A DNA stretch of 64,000 bases from Eubacteriales bacterium (GTDB lineage Bacteria > Bacillota > Clostridia > Lachnospirales > Lachnospiraceae): contig JAUNPS010000001.1 in the NCBI GenBank assembly GCA_030536575.1, positions 89,585 through 153,584 of the forward strand, in the 5' to 3' direction. Made by a program: the position numbers and the translations under genes. Within the stretch, counting starts at the first letter, position 1; every line of letters begins with the position of its first letter. Positions 52,994 to 62,413 of this stretch are shown here, one piece after another. A model generated the notes under the pieces. The model saw only the letters and a program-made list of their open reading frames with translations, did not search any database and was not told where the DNA came from.

Positions 52994-54124
52994 TTATCCG
53001 CGCTCAAAATAAACAATCTCCGACTCCTCTTTCAGCTCTGCCAGCCGTTCCTCCATCTTCTCCTCCGCACGCTCCCCATACAGCTCCTCCTGAAGCGCCG
53101 CCGCCAGCGTATCCGAAAGCTCCACCGCCCCATCCGGGACGTCCTTCAAATAATAAAGAATATGCACATTGTCCTCGAATACCACCGGCTGGCTGTAATC
53201 GCCAATCTCCTGCATCTCCTCTCCAAAAGCCGCTTCCACAAACGCCTCCTCCCAAAGAATCGAATCCGGATGCACCTGATACCCCGTTTCCAGGAACCCC
53301 TCTTTCTCAAAGGCGCTGTCTTCTCCATAAACGCTGATCAACTCCTCAAAGGCCTCGCCCTGCTCCAGCCGCGCATAAATTTCATCCGTCTTTTCCTTTA
53401 CCGACGCAAGCTTTTCTTTCTCATCCTCTCCTTCCGCTTTCATCATAATCTGCAGAATCGCGCGGTAGCCTGCCGGGCGATACCAGACTTCCTTTCCGCT
53501 CGCAACCGCCGTCTCAAAAGCGCTCACATCCTCTTCATACGCGGCCCTGCTCTCCTCCACCCGCTGTTCATAGGCAGCCTGCACTTCCTCATCGGTAATC
53601 GCGGCCTCCCCTTCCATCAGCCAGTCCTCGTATTTTTCCGAAGCCAACGCATTGCGATAATAATTTTCCATATATTCCAACGTATACCCGCTCTCGTTCA
53701 GCGCACTCTGCGCCGCATCGGCAGCCGTCAGCCCCTCGTCCTCCCCGTCAAGATACTGCGTATAATACGCCTCATACTGCTGCGTCAGATTTTCCCACGA
53801 AACCCTCGCCGCCTCCGTGATCGCCGATTCTTCGTCCGCAGACATTTCATAGCATCCCTGAGCCGTCATATCCTGCGTCAGCAGCCGGTCTTCCACCAGC
53901 TCCGTAAGCGCGGATGCCTCGATGATTGCCGCAATTTCTTCCTCACTGGCATCAATCCCGTACTGGGTCATCCGGTTTTTCAGCGTATTGACCATATTGT
54001 CCAGTTCTGTTTGGGTAATCGTTTCTCCATTCACCGCTGCAACATTGCCCGTCTCTTCCGCGGCTGCCCCAAAACTCACGGCTCCAAGCGCCGCCACGAG
54101 CAGACCGATCAGTAATTTCTTCAT
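52994..54124 (-). CDS. PrsA/SurA-like secreted peptidyl-prolyl isomerase/foldase
   Basis: A 376-aa protein with signal peptide 1-22 (ends GAAAEE, no lipobox). The N-terminal helical SurA-type domain (VNGETITQTELDNMVNTLKNRM) and the glutamate-rich coil at about 100-230 are followed by a parvulin-like segment (about 235-330: AILQIMMKAEGE, VFEDNVHILYYLKDV). The parvulin part is weak, so isomerase activity is uncertain. It lies after the GH3 gene and may help fold secreted enzymes. Confidence 0.8.
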   Translation of the reverse strand: MKKLLIGLLVAALGAVSFGAAAEETGNVAAVNGETITQTELDNMVNTLKNRMTQYGIDASEEEIAAIIEASALTELVEDRLLTQDMTAQGCYEMSADEESAITEAARVSWENLTQQYEAYYTQYLDGEDEGLTAADAAQSALNESGYTLEYMENYYRNALASEKYEDWLMEGEAAITDEEVQAAYEQRVEESRAAYEEDVSAFETAVASGKEVWYRPAGYRAILQIMMKAEGEDEKEKLASVKEKTDEIYARLEQGEAFEELISVYGEDSAFEKEGFLETGYQVHPDSILWEEAFVEAAFGEEMQEIGDYSQPVVFEDNVHILYYLKDVPDGAVELSDTLAAALQEELYGERAEEKMEERLAELKEESEIVYFERG

Positions 54125-54153
54125 CCGTTTTCCTCCCATTTCTCCGAATATGG

Positions 54154-54181
54154 AAAAACCGGCAGCGGGCATCAACTGCCG
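54154..54181 (-). terminator. Intrinsic terminator after the first GH3 gene
   Basis: CGGCAG (54160-54165) and CTGCCG (54176-54181) with a ten-base loop; the minus strand continues GGTTTTTCC. It follows the GH3 stop at 54204 by about 20 bp and precedes the foldase gene. Confidence 0.65.
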
Positions 54182-54203
54182 CACCGCCGGGTCCTCCCAA
54201 ACA

Positions 54204-56654
54204 TTATTCTGTAATCGTGATCGTACCAACCAGGTCGCCGATCTCAATCGTATATTCGCCGGCATCCAGAGTCAGGTCCATCTGCAGCACGCGCCAGCTT
54301 CCGCCTTCAACGGTCATGATCTTCTCGGCTACTACTTCGCCATTGGCCTTCGCCTGGGTGATGGTAAAGCCGTCCGCGCCGTTGTTGCGCAGCAGGGCGT
54401 ATACGGTAAACGGTTCGCCCGCTTTCGTTTCATTGACCAGCGTGGTCTGCGTGGTCGTAGAAGAACCGCTTTCCACTTCTTCAGTAATCTGCACGGTCGG
54501 CAGGATCAGGCAGGAATACTGGAAATCCGGGTCCTGTCCGTAGCTCATGCCAAAGCCGTAGGTCACAAGGGGATCGCCCCAGTTGTTCGGGGAAGCATGG
54601 TTTTCATCATCTTCCATCGTGGCCTGCACCATCAGCCGTACATACGGAGATGCGCCCTGATCGCCTGCGAGGTCTTTCCACTGATCGTTGTCACTCACTT
54701 CGTCTCTGGCAATTTCCTTGTTGATAATACCGCCCGGCTCCCGCTCGCCAAAGAGCAGATCCACATAGATCCACGGGGAAGTTCCGGTTACGAAGCCGCC
54801 TTCCGTTGAACCGTGGTCAGCCGCCTGGCTGTAGCTGAGGTACAGAACCGCGTCCGCATTTTCCAGCGCATACGCAGTGGGTTCCGTGTTATTCATTGTC
54901 AGTACAATGGGTTTTCCGGCGTCCTGGGCATCCTCGATGAACAGTTCTGCCGCGTCATTGATCGTTCCGTAATCGCCGACAACAACGTCTGCTTCGTCCA
55001 TGGTTTCGACAACCGTTGCGCCCATTTCCGCAATGTATTTTTTATAGCCTTCCAGCGCGGTGCTTCCGGAGCCGTCGATGTAAACTTTCGCATCTTTTGC
55101 CAGCGGAAGCAGGTTGTTGTCATTTTTCACCAGAACGGCGGATTCTGCCTGCAATTTTTCTGTCAGCTCCACTTCGTAGGGATTGCGGGCTGCGCGCAGC
55201 TCTTCGTCATTGGTGATCTCCGTCGGGTTTGCCGCCCACTCGGCGCTCGCGCAAAGCTCTACCGCCGCGTCTACGTCACAGTACGGATTCTCGAACAGGC
55301 CTTTCTCAAATTTGAACCGCAGGATACGGGTCGCCGCCTGATCGACGTTCGCTTTTTCCACTTCGCCGCTTTCCAGGCCGTCGATGATGGCGTCCGGATA
55401 ATTGCTGGACGGAGAGGATTCCCAATCGGAATAGTCGTGGTACATGCTGCCGGAACCGAACATGTCGGTGCCGTTTGCCAGCGCTTCATTGTAGAGCCAG
55501 CCGATGGTCTGCTCGCCAAGGTCTACGCCTTCGGAGGTGATGCCGGTCATACGGCCGGGGTTGTTCGGGCCGCCGCCAAGGGCCCACCAGTCAGACACCA
55601 CAACGCCGTCAAAGCCCAGGGTATCCCGCAGGTAGCTCATGGTTGCCTTGTCCCATTTTACGTCGACGGTGTTCGAAATGCCGGTGCCGCCGCAGTTTGT
55701 CATCACCCATTCGGAGCCTGCGGACAGGGCCGCTTCCCAGCCAACCATCCAGTTGTCAAAGTTCTGCGCTACGGAACGGGCATTTCCGAAAGAGGAATCG
55801 CCGCCGCGGCCGATCCAGTGTTTCGTACAGGAGGCCAGGCCGTTTTCTTCCAGACCGCGGATTTCTTCGTGGACAATGCTTGCAATGTATTCCGGGTTCT
55901 CGCCGTACTGGGCGCCGATCTCGTTTGCGTAGGGTTCAAAGGTTACGTGGATTCCCACGGCCCGCATGGCTTTGCCGTAGAAGGAAGCCAGTTCGTAGGC
56001 CAGTTCGGGATCATTGGCTGTTCCGAAGCCTTCGTGAGCCTTGTCAATGTAGCCGCCAAAGGAGTTGTATTCACGGTCGGAGGTAAAGACCATGGGAACG
56101 CCAAGGCGTTCGGCTTCCGCGCTGGCCTGAAGGTTATTCAGGGTGTTGGTGATGGTGATCGGCGTGCCGTTCAGGTTAAAGAGCTGGCAGGTCAGGGCGT
56201 ATTCCTGAACCATGTAGCGGGCGTCTGCGAGCTGCGTGTTGACGCAGAACAGAAGGCCGACTTCTTCTTTGGCATCCATCTGGCCGATCAGGTCGGCAAT
56301 ACGGGTGTCGGTTTCCTCGCGCCAGTCTTCGTAAACGTCCAGCGTGCCGTTTTTGTTCAGATCCTTGAATTTCAGGCCGTCCACTTCCAGGATCGGGGTA
56401 ATGCCCTCCATGTAGGATAATTTGACCTGGCCGGTGGACTCGTCCGCTTCGATGACGGAGAATTCGCAGTCCTGCTGGAGGTAGGCTTCCTCTGCGGCTG
56501 CTTCTTCGGAGTCGGCGGATTCGTTTGCCATGTCGATGACGTCTGCGGCTGACTTGACCGTTTTTTCTGTTTCGGTTTCTGCTTCGGCGAAGGCGCCGGT
56601 TACGCAGGTCAGGGGCATCAGCATTGCCAGTACGATGGATAATGCTTTTTTCAT
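54204..56654 (-). CDS. Secreted GH3-family beta-glycosidase, copy A
   Basis: An 816-aa enzyme. Signal peptide 1-23. An EF-hand-like loop DLNKNGTLDVYED (98-110) before the catalytic domain. GH3 barrel with DREYNSFGG, TKHWIGRGGD and the nucleophile region FDGVVVSDWWALGG (Asp near residue 355), then the second alpha/beta domain (VVGDYGTINDAAELFIEDAQDAGKPIVLTMNN) and a C-terminal fibronectin-like part. The long open frame reaches 56891, but AAGGAG and the signal peptide place the start at 56654. It is about 40 percent like copy B by eye and probably removes terminal beta-linked sugars outside the cell. Confidence 0.92.
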   Translation of the reverse strand: MKKALSIVLAMLMPLTCVTGAFAEAETETEKTVKSAADVIDMANESADSEEAAAEEAYLQQDCEFSVIEADESTGQVKLSYMEGITPILEVDGLKFKDLNKNGTLDVYEDWREETDTRIADLIGQMDAKEEVGLLFCVNTQLADARYMVQEYALTCQLFNLNGTPITITNTLNNLQASAEAERLGVPMVFTSDREYNSFGGYIDKAHEGFGTANDPELAYELASFYGKAMRAVGIHVTFEPYANEIGAQYGENPEYIASIVHEEIRGLEENGLASCTKHWIGRGGDSSFGNARSVAQNFDNWMVGWEAALSAGSEWVMTNCGGTGISNTVDVKWDKATMSYLRDTLGFDGVVVSDWWALGGGPNNPGRMTGITSEGVDLGEQTIGWLYNEALANGTDMFGSGSMYHDYSDWESSPSSNYPDAIIDGLESGEVEKANVDQAATRILRFKFEKGLFENPYCDVDAAVELCASAEWAANPTEITNDEELRAARNPYEVELTEKLQAESAVLVKNDNNLLPLAKDAKVYIDGSGSTALEGYKKYIAEMGATVVETMDEADVVVGDYGTINDAAELFIEDAQDAGKPIVLTMNNTEPTAYALENADAVLYLSYSQAADHGSTEGGFVTGTSPWIYVDLLFGEREPGGIINKEIARDEVSDNDQWKDLAGDQGASPYVRLMVQATMEDDENHASPNNWGDPLVTYGFGMSYGQDPDFQYSCLILPTVQITEEVESGSSTTTQTTLVNETKAGEPFTVYALLRNNGADGFTITQAKANGEVVAEKIMTVEGGSWRVLQMDLTLDAGEYTIEIGDLVGTITITE

Positions 56655-56933
56655 AGTAATCTCCTTTCTTTCCTTTTCATTTCCTTTTTTGCTGCACCTT
56701 TTTGCGCCCTGGGGCGCGTAAACCTCCCTTCTTTCGTTTTCATCAGCTAAGGGAATCGTAGCATAATCGGGTTTGGGGGAACTTGTAATTTCGGGCACCG
56801 AGGGTGTGAACTTTTCGTTGGGGGAGTGGGGAGTGGGAAAATTGGGTACTGTTTGTTGGAAAATTGGGTACAGGGGTGGAAAAATAAGCATTGCGCTGCT
56901 AATCGTTGCGATTCTGAATTATACACATAAAAA

Positions 56934-56970
56934 ATAGCTCGTCCTGTCTCTGGTAAAATAGGCGAGCTAT
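56934..56970. terminator. Bidirectional-looking terminator between the GH3 genes
   Basis: ATAGCTCG (56934-56941) and CGAGCTAT (56963-56970). The minus strand is followed by six T, the plus strand by CTTTTTC. It ends the transcript of GH3 copy B. The rest of 56655-57126 shows the AAGGAG of copy A, a poorly conserved promoter area and nothing else. Confidence 0.82.
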
Positions 56971-57126
56971 CTTTTTCTTGTTTTTCTTTCGCCGGGGCGG
57001 GTGAGCTGCATTCACCTTCCGGCTGTCCTGTTAAGCATATTATAACGTTTCCAGGGCCGCTATGTCAAGGCAATATCGAAAACAAATCCAGGGCGGCTGC
57101 GCCTTCCGGCGCGCCGCCCCCTCACA

Positions 57127-59604
57127 CTACTCCACAACATTGACCGTCTTCGTCAAATCTCCCACCGTAATCGTATGCTCGCCCGGCGTATCCAGCGTAA
57201 TCGTCATCTCCACAACACGCCAGCTTCCACCCGTAACCGCCATAATCTTCTCCGCGATCACTTCGTCGCCGTCCTTCGCTTCCACCGTGGTCATCCCATC
57301 CGCGCCGTTATTCCACAGCAGCGTATAGATTTCAAACGCCTCTCCGGCCTTCACTTCCACCACCGACTCGCTGCTCGTCCGCGTACTTCCATTCTCCTCC
57401 GTGGTCACTTCCTTCGTCACCCGCGGCAGCACCAGCGTATCATAGACAAATTCCGGCTCCTCGCCGTAGCGCATCCCATACTGATACTGTAAGAGCGGAT
57501 CGCCCCAGTTATTCGGGGTGGTGTTATTTTCACTGGTTTTCATCGTGGCCAGGAGCATCATACGTACCCACTGATTCGCTCCCTGATCCCCCGCAAGATC
57601 TTTCCACTGATTCTCGTCCATTGTTTCATCCCGCGCAATTTCCTTTACAACCATTCCCGAAGGCTCCGCATCGCCAAAAAGCAGCCTGGCCAGCATAATC
57701 GGCTCCGTCGTCGTAATGAAGCCGCCCGCACCTGTGCCATGATCCGCCGGACGCGAGAACGTCAGCGCCAGCACCGCATCGCCATTTTCAATCAGATACG
57801 TATTCGGGTCCACGCAGTTCGCCACCACCACAAGCTTCTTTCCAAGAGCTTTGGCATCGTCGATCAGCAGCTCCGCCGCATCATTGATCTGCGTACAGTC
57901 CGCAATCACCACATCCGCGCTTTCCATATCCTCCACAACCTCGGCAAACTCCGGAAGAACCTCTTTGTATCCTTCCAGCGTTATCTCGGAAGCCGTCGAT
58001 CCGCTATAAACCTTTGTCCCTTTTTCCAGCGGCAGAAGGTTTTCCTCATTTTTAATCAGAATCGCGGATTCCGCCTGAAGCTGACGCTCCAGCTCCACAA
58101 CCTCCGGATTCCGGGCCGCATTCAGCGTCTCCAGATCCGTGATTTCCCAGGGTTCCGCAATATATTCTTCCGAAGCCGCAAGGGAAAGGGCATATTCCGC
58201 ATCCGAATAAGGATTCTCAAATAATCCAAGTTCAAAACGGTCTTTCAGCACCCGATAGCAGGTTTCGTTCAGACGTTCTTCCGTAATCAGGCCCTGCTCG
58301 TAAGCTTCCTGCACCGCCCCGCGGTCGCTGTTAAAGCCGGGATTCTCCACATCATAAGCCGAGCCGGGGCTTCCGATCTGATCCAGGCCCAGATTGATCG
58401 TGAATGCATACCGCTCCGGAATCGTCAGCTCGTCCAGATTGATGCCGTCGTAAGTCACGCCGGAAGAATTGTCCGCACCCTGTGCGCCCCAGTCGGACAC
58501 AATAATGCCTTCGTAGCCCAAAGTTTCCCGCAGGTACTGCATGGTCGGTTCATCGTAGTCCACATGGACGGTATTGGTCAGGCCGGTGGAGTAGCCGTTG
58601 GTCATCAGCCATTTGGGATTAGATTCCAGGGCAATGCTCCAGGCCGTCATCCAGTTGTCCACCGTCTGGGCGTCGCTGCGTGCACCGGAAAATGCGGAAT
58701 CCCCGCCGCGGGCAATGAAATGCTTCGCGCACGCTTCCGTACCGCCCTCCACCTGAATCGCTTCAATCTCCAGTTTTCCCATGGTTCCGGCATACTCCGG
58801 ATCTTCCCCGTTCCAGGAACCAAGCTCCTGCCCGTAGGGATGCAGCACCACATGAATGCCGGCCGCGCGGCTTTCCAGGGAATACTGCGTCCATAATTTC
58901 TGAGCCAGCTCCGGGTCATTGGCTGCGCCGAATGCGTCGTGGGCCGTGTCGATCATGCCGCCCCAGGCGTTGTACTGGCGGTCGTTTGAGATCAGGATTG
59001 GAATGCCAAGGCGGGTATCTTCGCCGAGCGCCTGCATTGCATTGTGATAAACGATCTGCTCCGTGGGCGTCCCGTTCGTATTATCCAGGTAAGTGGTGAT
59101 GCCAAGCTCATTCACATAGTACCACATGGAATAGCTTCCGCCGGTCATCGGCCCGCTCACTTCTTCTCCCTCGCCCGGAACGTCGAATGGGATTTCCGTG
59201 TGGAACATATAGCGTTCGTCCGCAAAATCCACGCCTGTGGGATCTCCGCAGGTATTGACGTGGTAAAACAGTCCTGATTTTTCTTCAATGGTCATCTGGC
59301 TGATCAAATCCCAGACCCGCTCTTCCACGTCGGCGCGCCAGTCTTCGTAGACGTCCAGGGTTCCGTTGCCGTTTAAGTCCTTGAATTGAAGGCCGTCCGC
59401 CTCCAGAATCGTTGTCACACCGTTTAAATAGCCCAGTTCTTTCTGAGTGTCCGTACCTTCGATAATGGTAATCGCTTCATTAACCTGGTCATAGTTGGTA
59501 AATGTCGCCTGATACTCCGCCGTTTCTTCTGCCTGTACATAGTTCTGCATCATGCTGCAAACCAGCATTGCGGCTGCAATGGATACTGTTATTTTTCGTT
59601 TCAT
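57127..59604 (-). CDS. Secreted GH3-family beta-glycosidase, copy B
   Basis: An 825-aa paralogue of copy A. Signal peptide 1-25 (ends YVQAEE). EF-hand-like loop DLNGNGTLDVYED (76-88). Catalytic barrel with NDRQYNAWGG, AKHFIARGGD and nucleophile region YEGIIVSDWGAQG, then the alpha/beta domain (VVIADCTQINDAAELLIDDAKALGKKLVVVANC) and a terminal domain. Identity with copy A is spread along the whole length, so the two came from an old duplication. It follows the CBM9-like gene by 27 bp, probably in one transcript. Confidence 0.92.
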   Translation of the reverse strand: MKRKITVSIAAAMLVCSMMQNYVQAEETAEYQATFTNYDQVNEAITIIEGTDTQKELGYLNGVTTILEADGLQFKDLNGNGTLDVYEDWRADVEERVWDLISQMTIEEKSGLFYHVNTCGDPTGVDFADERYMFHTEIPFDVPGEGEEVSGPMTGGSYSMWYYVNELGITTYLDNTNGTPTEQIVYHNAMQALGEDTRLGIPILISNDRQYNAWGGMIDTAHDAFGAANDPELAQKLWTQYSLESRAAGIHVVLHPYGQELGSWNGEDPEYAGTMGKLEIEAIQVEGGTEACAKHFIARGGDSAFSGARSDAQTVDNWMTAWSIALESNPKWLMTNGYSTGLTNTVHVDYDEPTMQYLRETLGYEGIIVSDWGAQGADNSSGVTYDGINLDELTIPERYAFTINLGLDQIGSPGSAYDVENPGFNSDRGAVQEAYEQGLITEERLNETCYRVLKDRFELGLFENPYSDAEYALSLAASEEYIAEPWEITDLETLNAARNPEVVELERQLQAESAILIKNEENLLPLEKGTKVYSGSTASEITLEGYKEVLPEFAEVVEDMESADVVIADCTQINDAAELLIDDAKALGKKLVVVANCVDPNTYLIENGDAVLALTFSRPADHGTGAGGFITTTEPIMLARLLFGDAEPSGMVVKEIARDETMDENQWKDLAGDQGANQWVRMMLLATMKTSENNTTPNNWGDPLLQYQYGMRYGEEPEFVYDTLVLPRVTKEVTTEENGSTRTSSESVVEVKAGEAFEIYTLLWNNGADGMTTVEAKDGDEVIAEKIMAVTGGSWRVVEMTITLDTPGEHTITVGDLTKTVNVVE

Positions 59605-59631
59605 CGAATACCTCCCTTTTCAAAAATGGTT

Positions 59632-60420
59632 TTACTCTGCCAGTGTCACCGATCCCCATTCGCTGGGGTTCGTGTTGATGTTTTCCGTTCCGCTCCACGC
59701 CATCTGCGGAATGTACTCCGTGCCGGGGCAGGGGTAGCTGATATCGGTAATTGCGAAATTGCAGGAAAGGGTGTCGCCGGCCTGCGGTTCATATACGGCA
59801 ATGTTGTCATTCGAGAAGCAGGCCCACGGAATTACCGCCTCCCAGATGAAGCCCGTGGCTGTCATGCTGACCGCGCACTCGTAGCCGTCCAGGACGCTCT
59901 CGCCGCCGTCCATCCCGACGCTGACGAAGCGCTCGCGGGACTCCTTGGGAACCATGGAACGGTCGATGGCCGTATCCCAGTAGCCTTCATCCATGACGAA
60001 ATAGACCAGGAAATCGTTTGTGCCGTATTCGGTGCGTTCCGGGTCGGCGGAGGGGTCGGTGGAAATGTAGAGCTTCAGGTTGTCTTCTCCGTCGATGGGG
60101 AGCATTTCGATGGCGCCAAGGGGTGTGTCTTCGGTGACGTCTGCGGCCATGTAGAGGTTATCTTCGTCCCAGGCCAGGTAATAGGCGGCGGAGCAGTCGT
60201 TTTCGCCCTGCCAGAATACGACGTCGCGGATGACCTGGGCTGCGTCTTTGACAATGGCAGGGGATTCCAGGTTCCACTCGTCCAGGCTGCCGTCGATGGC
60301 AATGTCCTGGGCTTTGTAGGCCGTGATGTTCGGGCGGGCGGTTTCTTCCGCACAGGCCGGGACAGCGAAGGTCAGGGAAGCGAGCGCGCCCAGGGTCAGG
60401 TAACACAGTTTCTTTTTCAT
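59632..60420 (-). CDS. Secreted CBM9-like carbohydrate-binding protein
   Basis: A 262-aa protein with signal peptide 1-24 (ends PACAEE). The start AYKAQDIAIDGSLDEWNLE and later YYLAWDEDNLYMAADVTEDTP match the CBM9/DOMON-like fold that binds sugar ends or heme; no catalytic signature is seen. It is placed just before GH3 copy B, which suggests it helps capture the substrate. Starts after AAAGGAGAGTACATCA. Confidence 0.82.
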   Translation of the reverse strand: MKKKLCYLTLGALASLTFAVPACAEETARPNITAYKAQDIAIDGSLDEWNLESPAIVKDAAQVIRDVVFWQGENDCSAAYYLAWDEDNLYMAADVTEDTPLGAIEMLPIDGEDNLKLYISTDPSADPERTEYGTNDFLVYFVMDEGYWDTAIDRSMVPKESRERFVSVGMDGGESVLDGYECAVSMTATGFIWEAVIPWACFSNDNIAVYEPQAGDTLSCNFAITDISYPCPGTEYIPQMAWSGTENINTNPSEWGSVTLAE

Positions 60421-60475
60421 TGATGTACTCTCCTTTCGGGGCAGAACAGAAATGGGGTCTGCCTGTGATTTTTGT

Positions 60476-60491
60476 TGCTAACATCTTAGCA
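60476..60491. promoter_or_regulatory. 16-bp palindrome upstream of the CBM9-like gene
   Basis: TGCTAA-CATC-TTAGCA, a perfect 6-4-6 palindrome 56 bp upstream of the start codon and overlapping the likely -10 area (TGCTAAGAT on the minus strand). It may be an operator. Confidence 0.4.
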
Positions 60492-60529
60492 TAGGACTTG
60501 GGGGAAATATCGGGAGAATCCTGCACAGT

Positions 60530-60722
60530 TGGATGGAAAATCCGACACGGCGGGGCGGGGGCATCCGGCGGCTTGGCAGGATTTTCGCGGCAATGTGCTC
60601 GCGGCGGGCGGGCTTCATCCCGCGGCTCGGCAGGTGTCTTTGCTCTGCGGACATTTCGTTTGAACCCGCCTGGCGGCGTCTTTCGCTGGCGTTTTAATCC
60701 GGGCCGTCTGGCGGTTTAAGCC
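60530..60722. repeat. GC-rich degenerate repeat between the CBM9-like and beta-helix genes
   Basis: Blocks such as CGGCTTGGCAGGATTTTCGCGG and CGGCTCGGCAGGTGTCTTTGC, each under 25 bases, recur with drift. No coding or RNA structure with a T tail is evident. It resembles in style the repeats near 1, 6370, 44940, 62180 and 63900. Confidence 0.5.
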
Positions 60723-60724
60723 CC

Positions 60725-62143
60725 TCATTCTGCGGCCCAGGGCGCTCCCTCCGCAGCCGCCATGTCCCCCGCGTTCCCGGCCCACAGGCTCCCGCTCATC
60801 GTCCCGACAGCCTGCACATTGCTCCCGTTATCTCCTGTAAACGTATTTCCGCAGAACCGACTGTACGCAATGTCGCGCAGGTACAGCGCGCAGCTCTCAT
60901 TTTCCTCGAAAACATTGCCCGAAACTTCAAAAGCGACCTCTCCGTAGCACATCACGCCAACCCAATTCCCCGCGATCCGGTTCCCGCTAAAAACCGTAGG
61001 TGTCCAGTCCAGGCGGACACCGCATACCGTACAACCTGTAACCATGCATCCGGCCATCAACGTCTCCCCCTCTTTTTGCAGGTTAAATCCATTTTCACAG
61101 TCCTCCGCTGTACAATCCCACAGCGCATTTCCAGCCCCTCCGGCCAGAAAATACCCCTGCCCCGTCCGCCTGACCACGCATCCCTCCATCACACTGTCCT
61201 CCATATGCGAAAAAAACAGCCCCTGGTCACAATCCGAAGCCTCACAGTCAATCAATGCAAAATTCTTGCTGGCGCGCAGATCCATCCCATGATTCGTGCC
61301 CGCGGACGTGCATTCCCGCAGCACGCCGCCCCCGCACTTCGCCGCATAAATCCCAAACACCCCGCAGCGATCCGCCTTACACTTCTCTACCGTCACCCAG
61401 TCATTATAGGCCAGCACCATCCCCATACTGCAGTCCGACACATCCGCGTTCCTCACCGTAACCTCCCCGCATCCGCAGCAAATCACCTCGCCCGCATCCT
61501 CTGGTGCCTCCACCGTCTCCTGCAAAACCGCATAAAACAGCGGCTTCCCGTTCACCGTACAATTTTCAATGGTATGGCTTGTAAAATACGCCTCGTCCTC
61601 CCCGACCTCAAACAATCCCGTCAGCACCGGAACCTCCTGGCTCCTCTCCGACAACGGAGGCCCCGCCAATGCAATCCCACACCCCTCAAACGTACATTCT
61701 TTCACCGTCATCCGGTAAATCCCCCCGCACCACATCCCGCAGGAAGACGTCCGCCACGCCTCCTCAGCCAGCACGATCCGGCAGTCCGTAACCGTCAGCT
61801 CATCTCCCACCGCATAAATGCCTGTGCGCCGCATCCGGATTTCCAGGCCCGTAAGCGTCACGCCTGCCGCCTCCACCCGCACCGCGGCCTGAAACGCCGG
61901 GGCATCGATCACCGGACTTGCGCCCTTGGCTGCGCGGATTGTCACCGCCTTTTTTACGGTCAGCGGAAATGTCTCCCCTGGCTCCGCGTAAACGCCCTCC
62001 GCCAGCTCGATCACATCCCCGTCCGCGCACTGTTCCAGCGCTTCCGTCAGGCTCCTTCCTTCCGGCGAAACCGTGATCGTTTCCGCGGAAACCGGAAACG
62101 CCCAAAAAGCCAAACCCAAAAGAAAAAACAGGATCTTCTTCAT
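60725..62143 (-). CDS. Secreted right-handed parallel beta-helix protein
   Basis: A 472-aa protein with signal peptide 1-20 (ends PVSAET). The start TITVSPEGRSLTEALEQCADGDVIELAEGVY is typical of pectate-lyase-like and NosD/PbH1 repeat proteins; the rest is rungs with repeated GVTLTGLEIRM-like and N/C-rich turns. It may be a polysaccharide lyase, glycosidase or carbohydrate binder; no lyase active site is certain. It is unusually Cys-rich for a secreted protein (over 20 Cys). It is divergent from the AraC-type regulator. Confidence 0.82.
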   Translation of the reverse strand: MKKILFFLLGLAFWAFPVSAETITVSPEGRSLTEALEQCADGDVIELAEGVYAEPGETFPLTVKKAVTIRAAKGASPVIDAPAFQAAVRVEAAGVTLTGLEIRMRRTGIYAVGDELTVTDCRIVLAEEAWRTSSCGMWCGGIYRMTVKECTFEGCGIALAGPPLSERSQEVPVLTGLFEVGEDEAYFTSHTIENCTVNGKPLFYAVLQETVEAPEDAGEVICCGCGEVTVRNADVSDCSMGMVLAYNDWVTVEKCKADRCGVFGIYAAKCGGGVLRECTSAGTNHGMDLRASKNFALIDCEASDCDQGLFFSHMEDSVMEGCVVRRTGQGYFLAGGAGNALWDCTAEDCENGFNLQKEGETLMAGCMVTGCTVCGVRLDWTPTVFSGNRIAGNWVGVMCYGEVAFEVSGNVFEENESCALYLRDIAYSRFCGNTFTGDNGSNVQAVGTMSGSLWAGNAGDMAAAEGAPWAAE

Positions 62144-62179
62144 ATCATCTCTCCCTTCAAACCTTCGCTGCTTCCAGAC

Positions 62180-62345
62180 TTCGAATGCGGCCTGGAAATA
62201 TACCTAGTTTGTCCACCTCGGCCGCCGTCCACGCTCCCCCGCCCCGAAACCCGTCCGGATATCTGCCCGGCTTGTCTGCCACTGCCGCCATCCCACGCGC
62301 CCCCGCCCCGAAACCCCGCCCGGAATATCCGGCACAGCCTGCCGG
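62180..62345. repeat. GC-rich tandem repeat between the beta-helix gene and the regulator
   Basis: A unit of about 70 bp occurs twice: TTGTC-x-CC...GCCGCC...CACGC-CCCCGCCCCGAAACCC...CCGGATATC-type, at about 62208-62275 and 62273-62345. It resembles in style the other GC-rich intergenic repeats of the window. Confidence 0.65.
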
Positions 62346-62384
62346 AAAAACAGGTACTTTGCTGAAATTTCCCTTTTTCTATGC

Positions 62385-62393
62385 TATACTTGA
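62385..62393 (+). promoter_or_regulatory. Extended -10 promoter of the second response regulator
   Basis: TGCTATACT close to 62383-62393, an extended -10, with a poor -35. It lies about 20 bp before the AGGAGG of the regulator gene. Confidence 0.45.
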
Positions 62394-62413
62394 CAAAAAA
62401 GGAGGCAATCTTC

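Noticed and set aside
54813-56420. Plus-strand open frame of 535 codons opposite GH3 copy A
   Set aside because: Antisense shadow; no ribosome site, while the opposite strand has the GH3 catalytic motifs and signal peptide.
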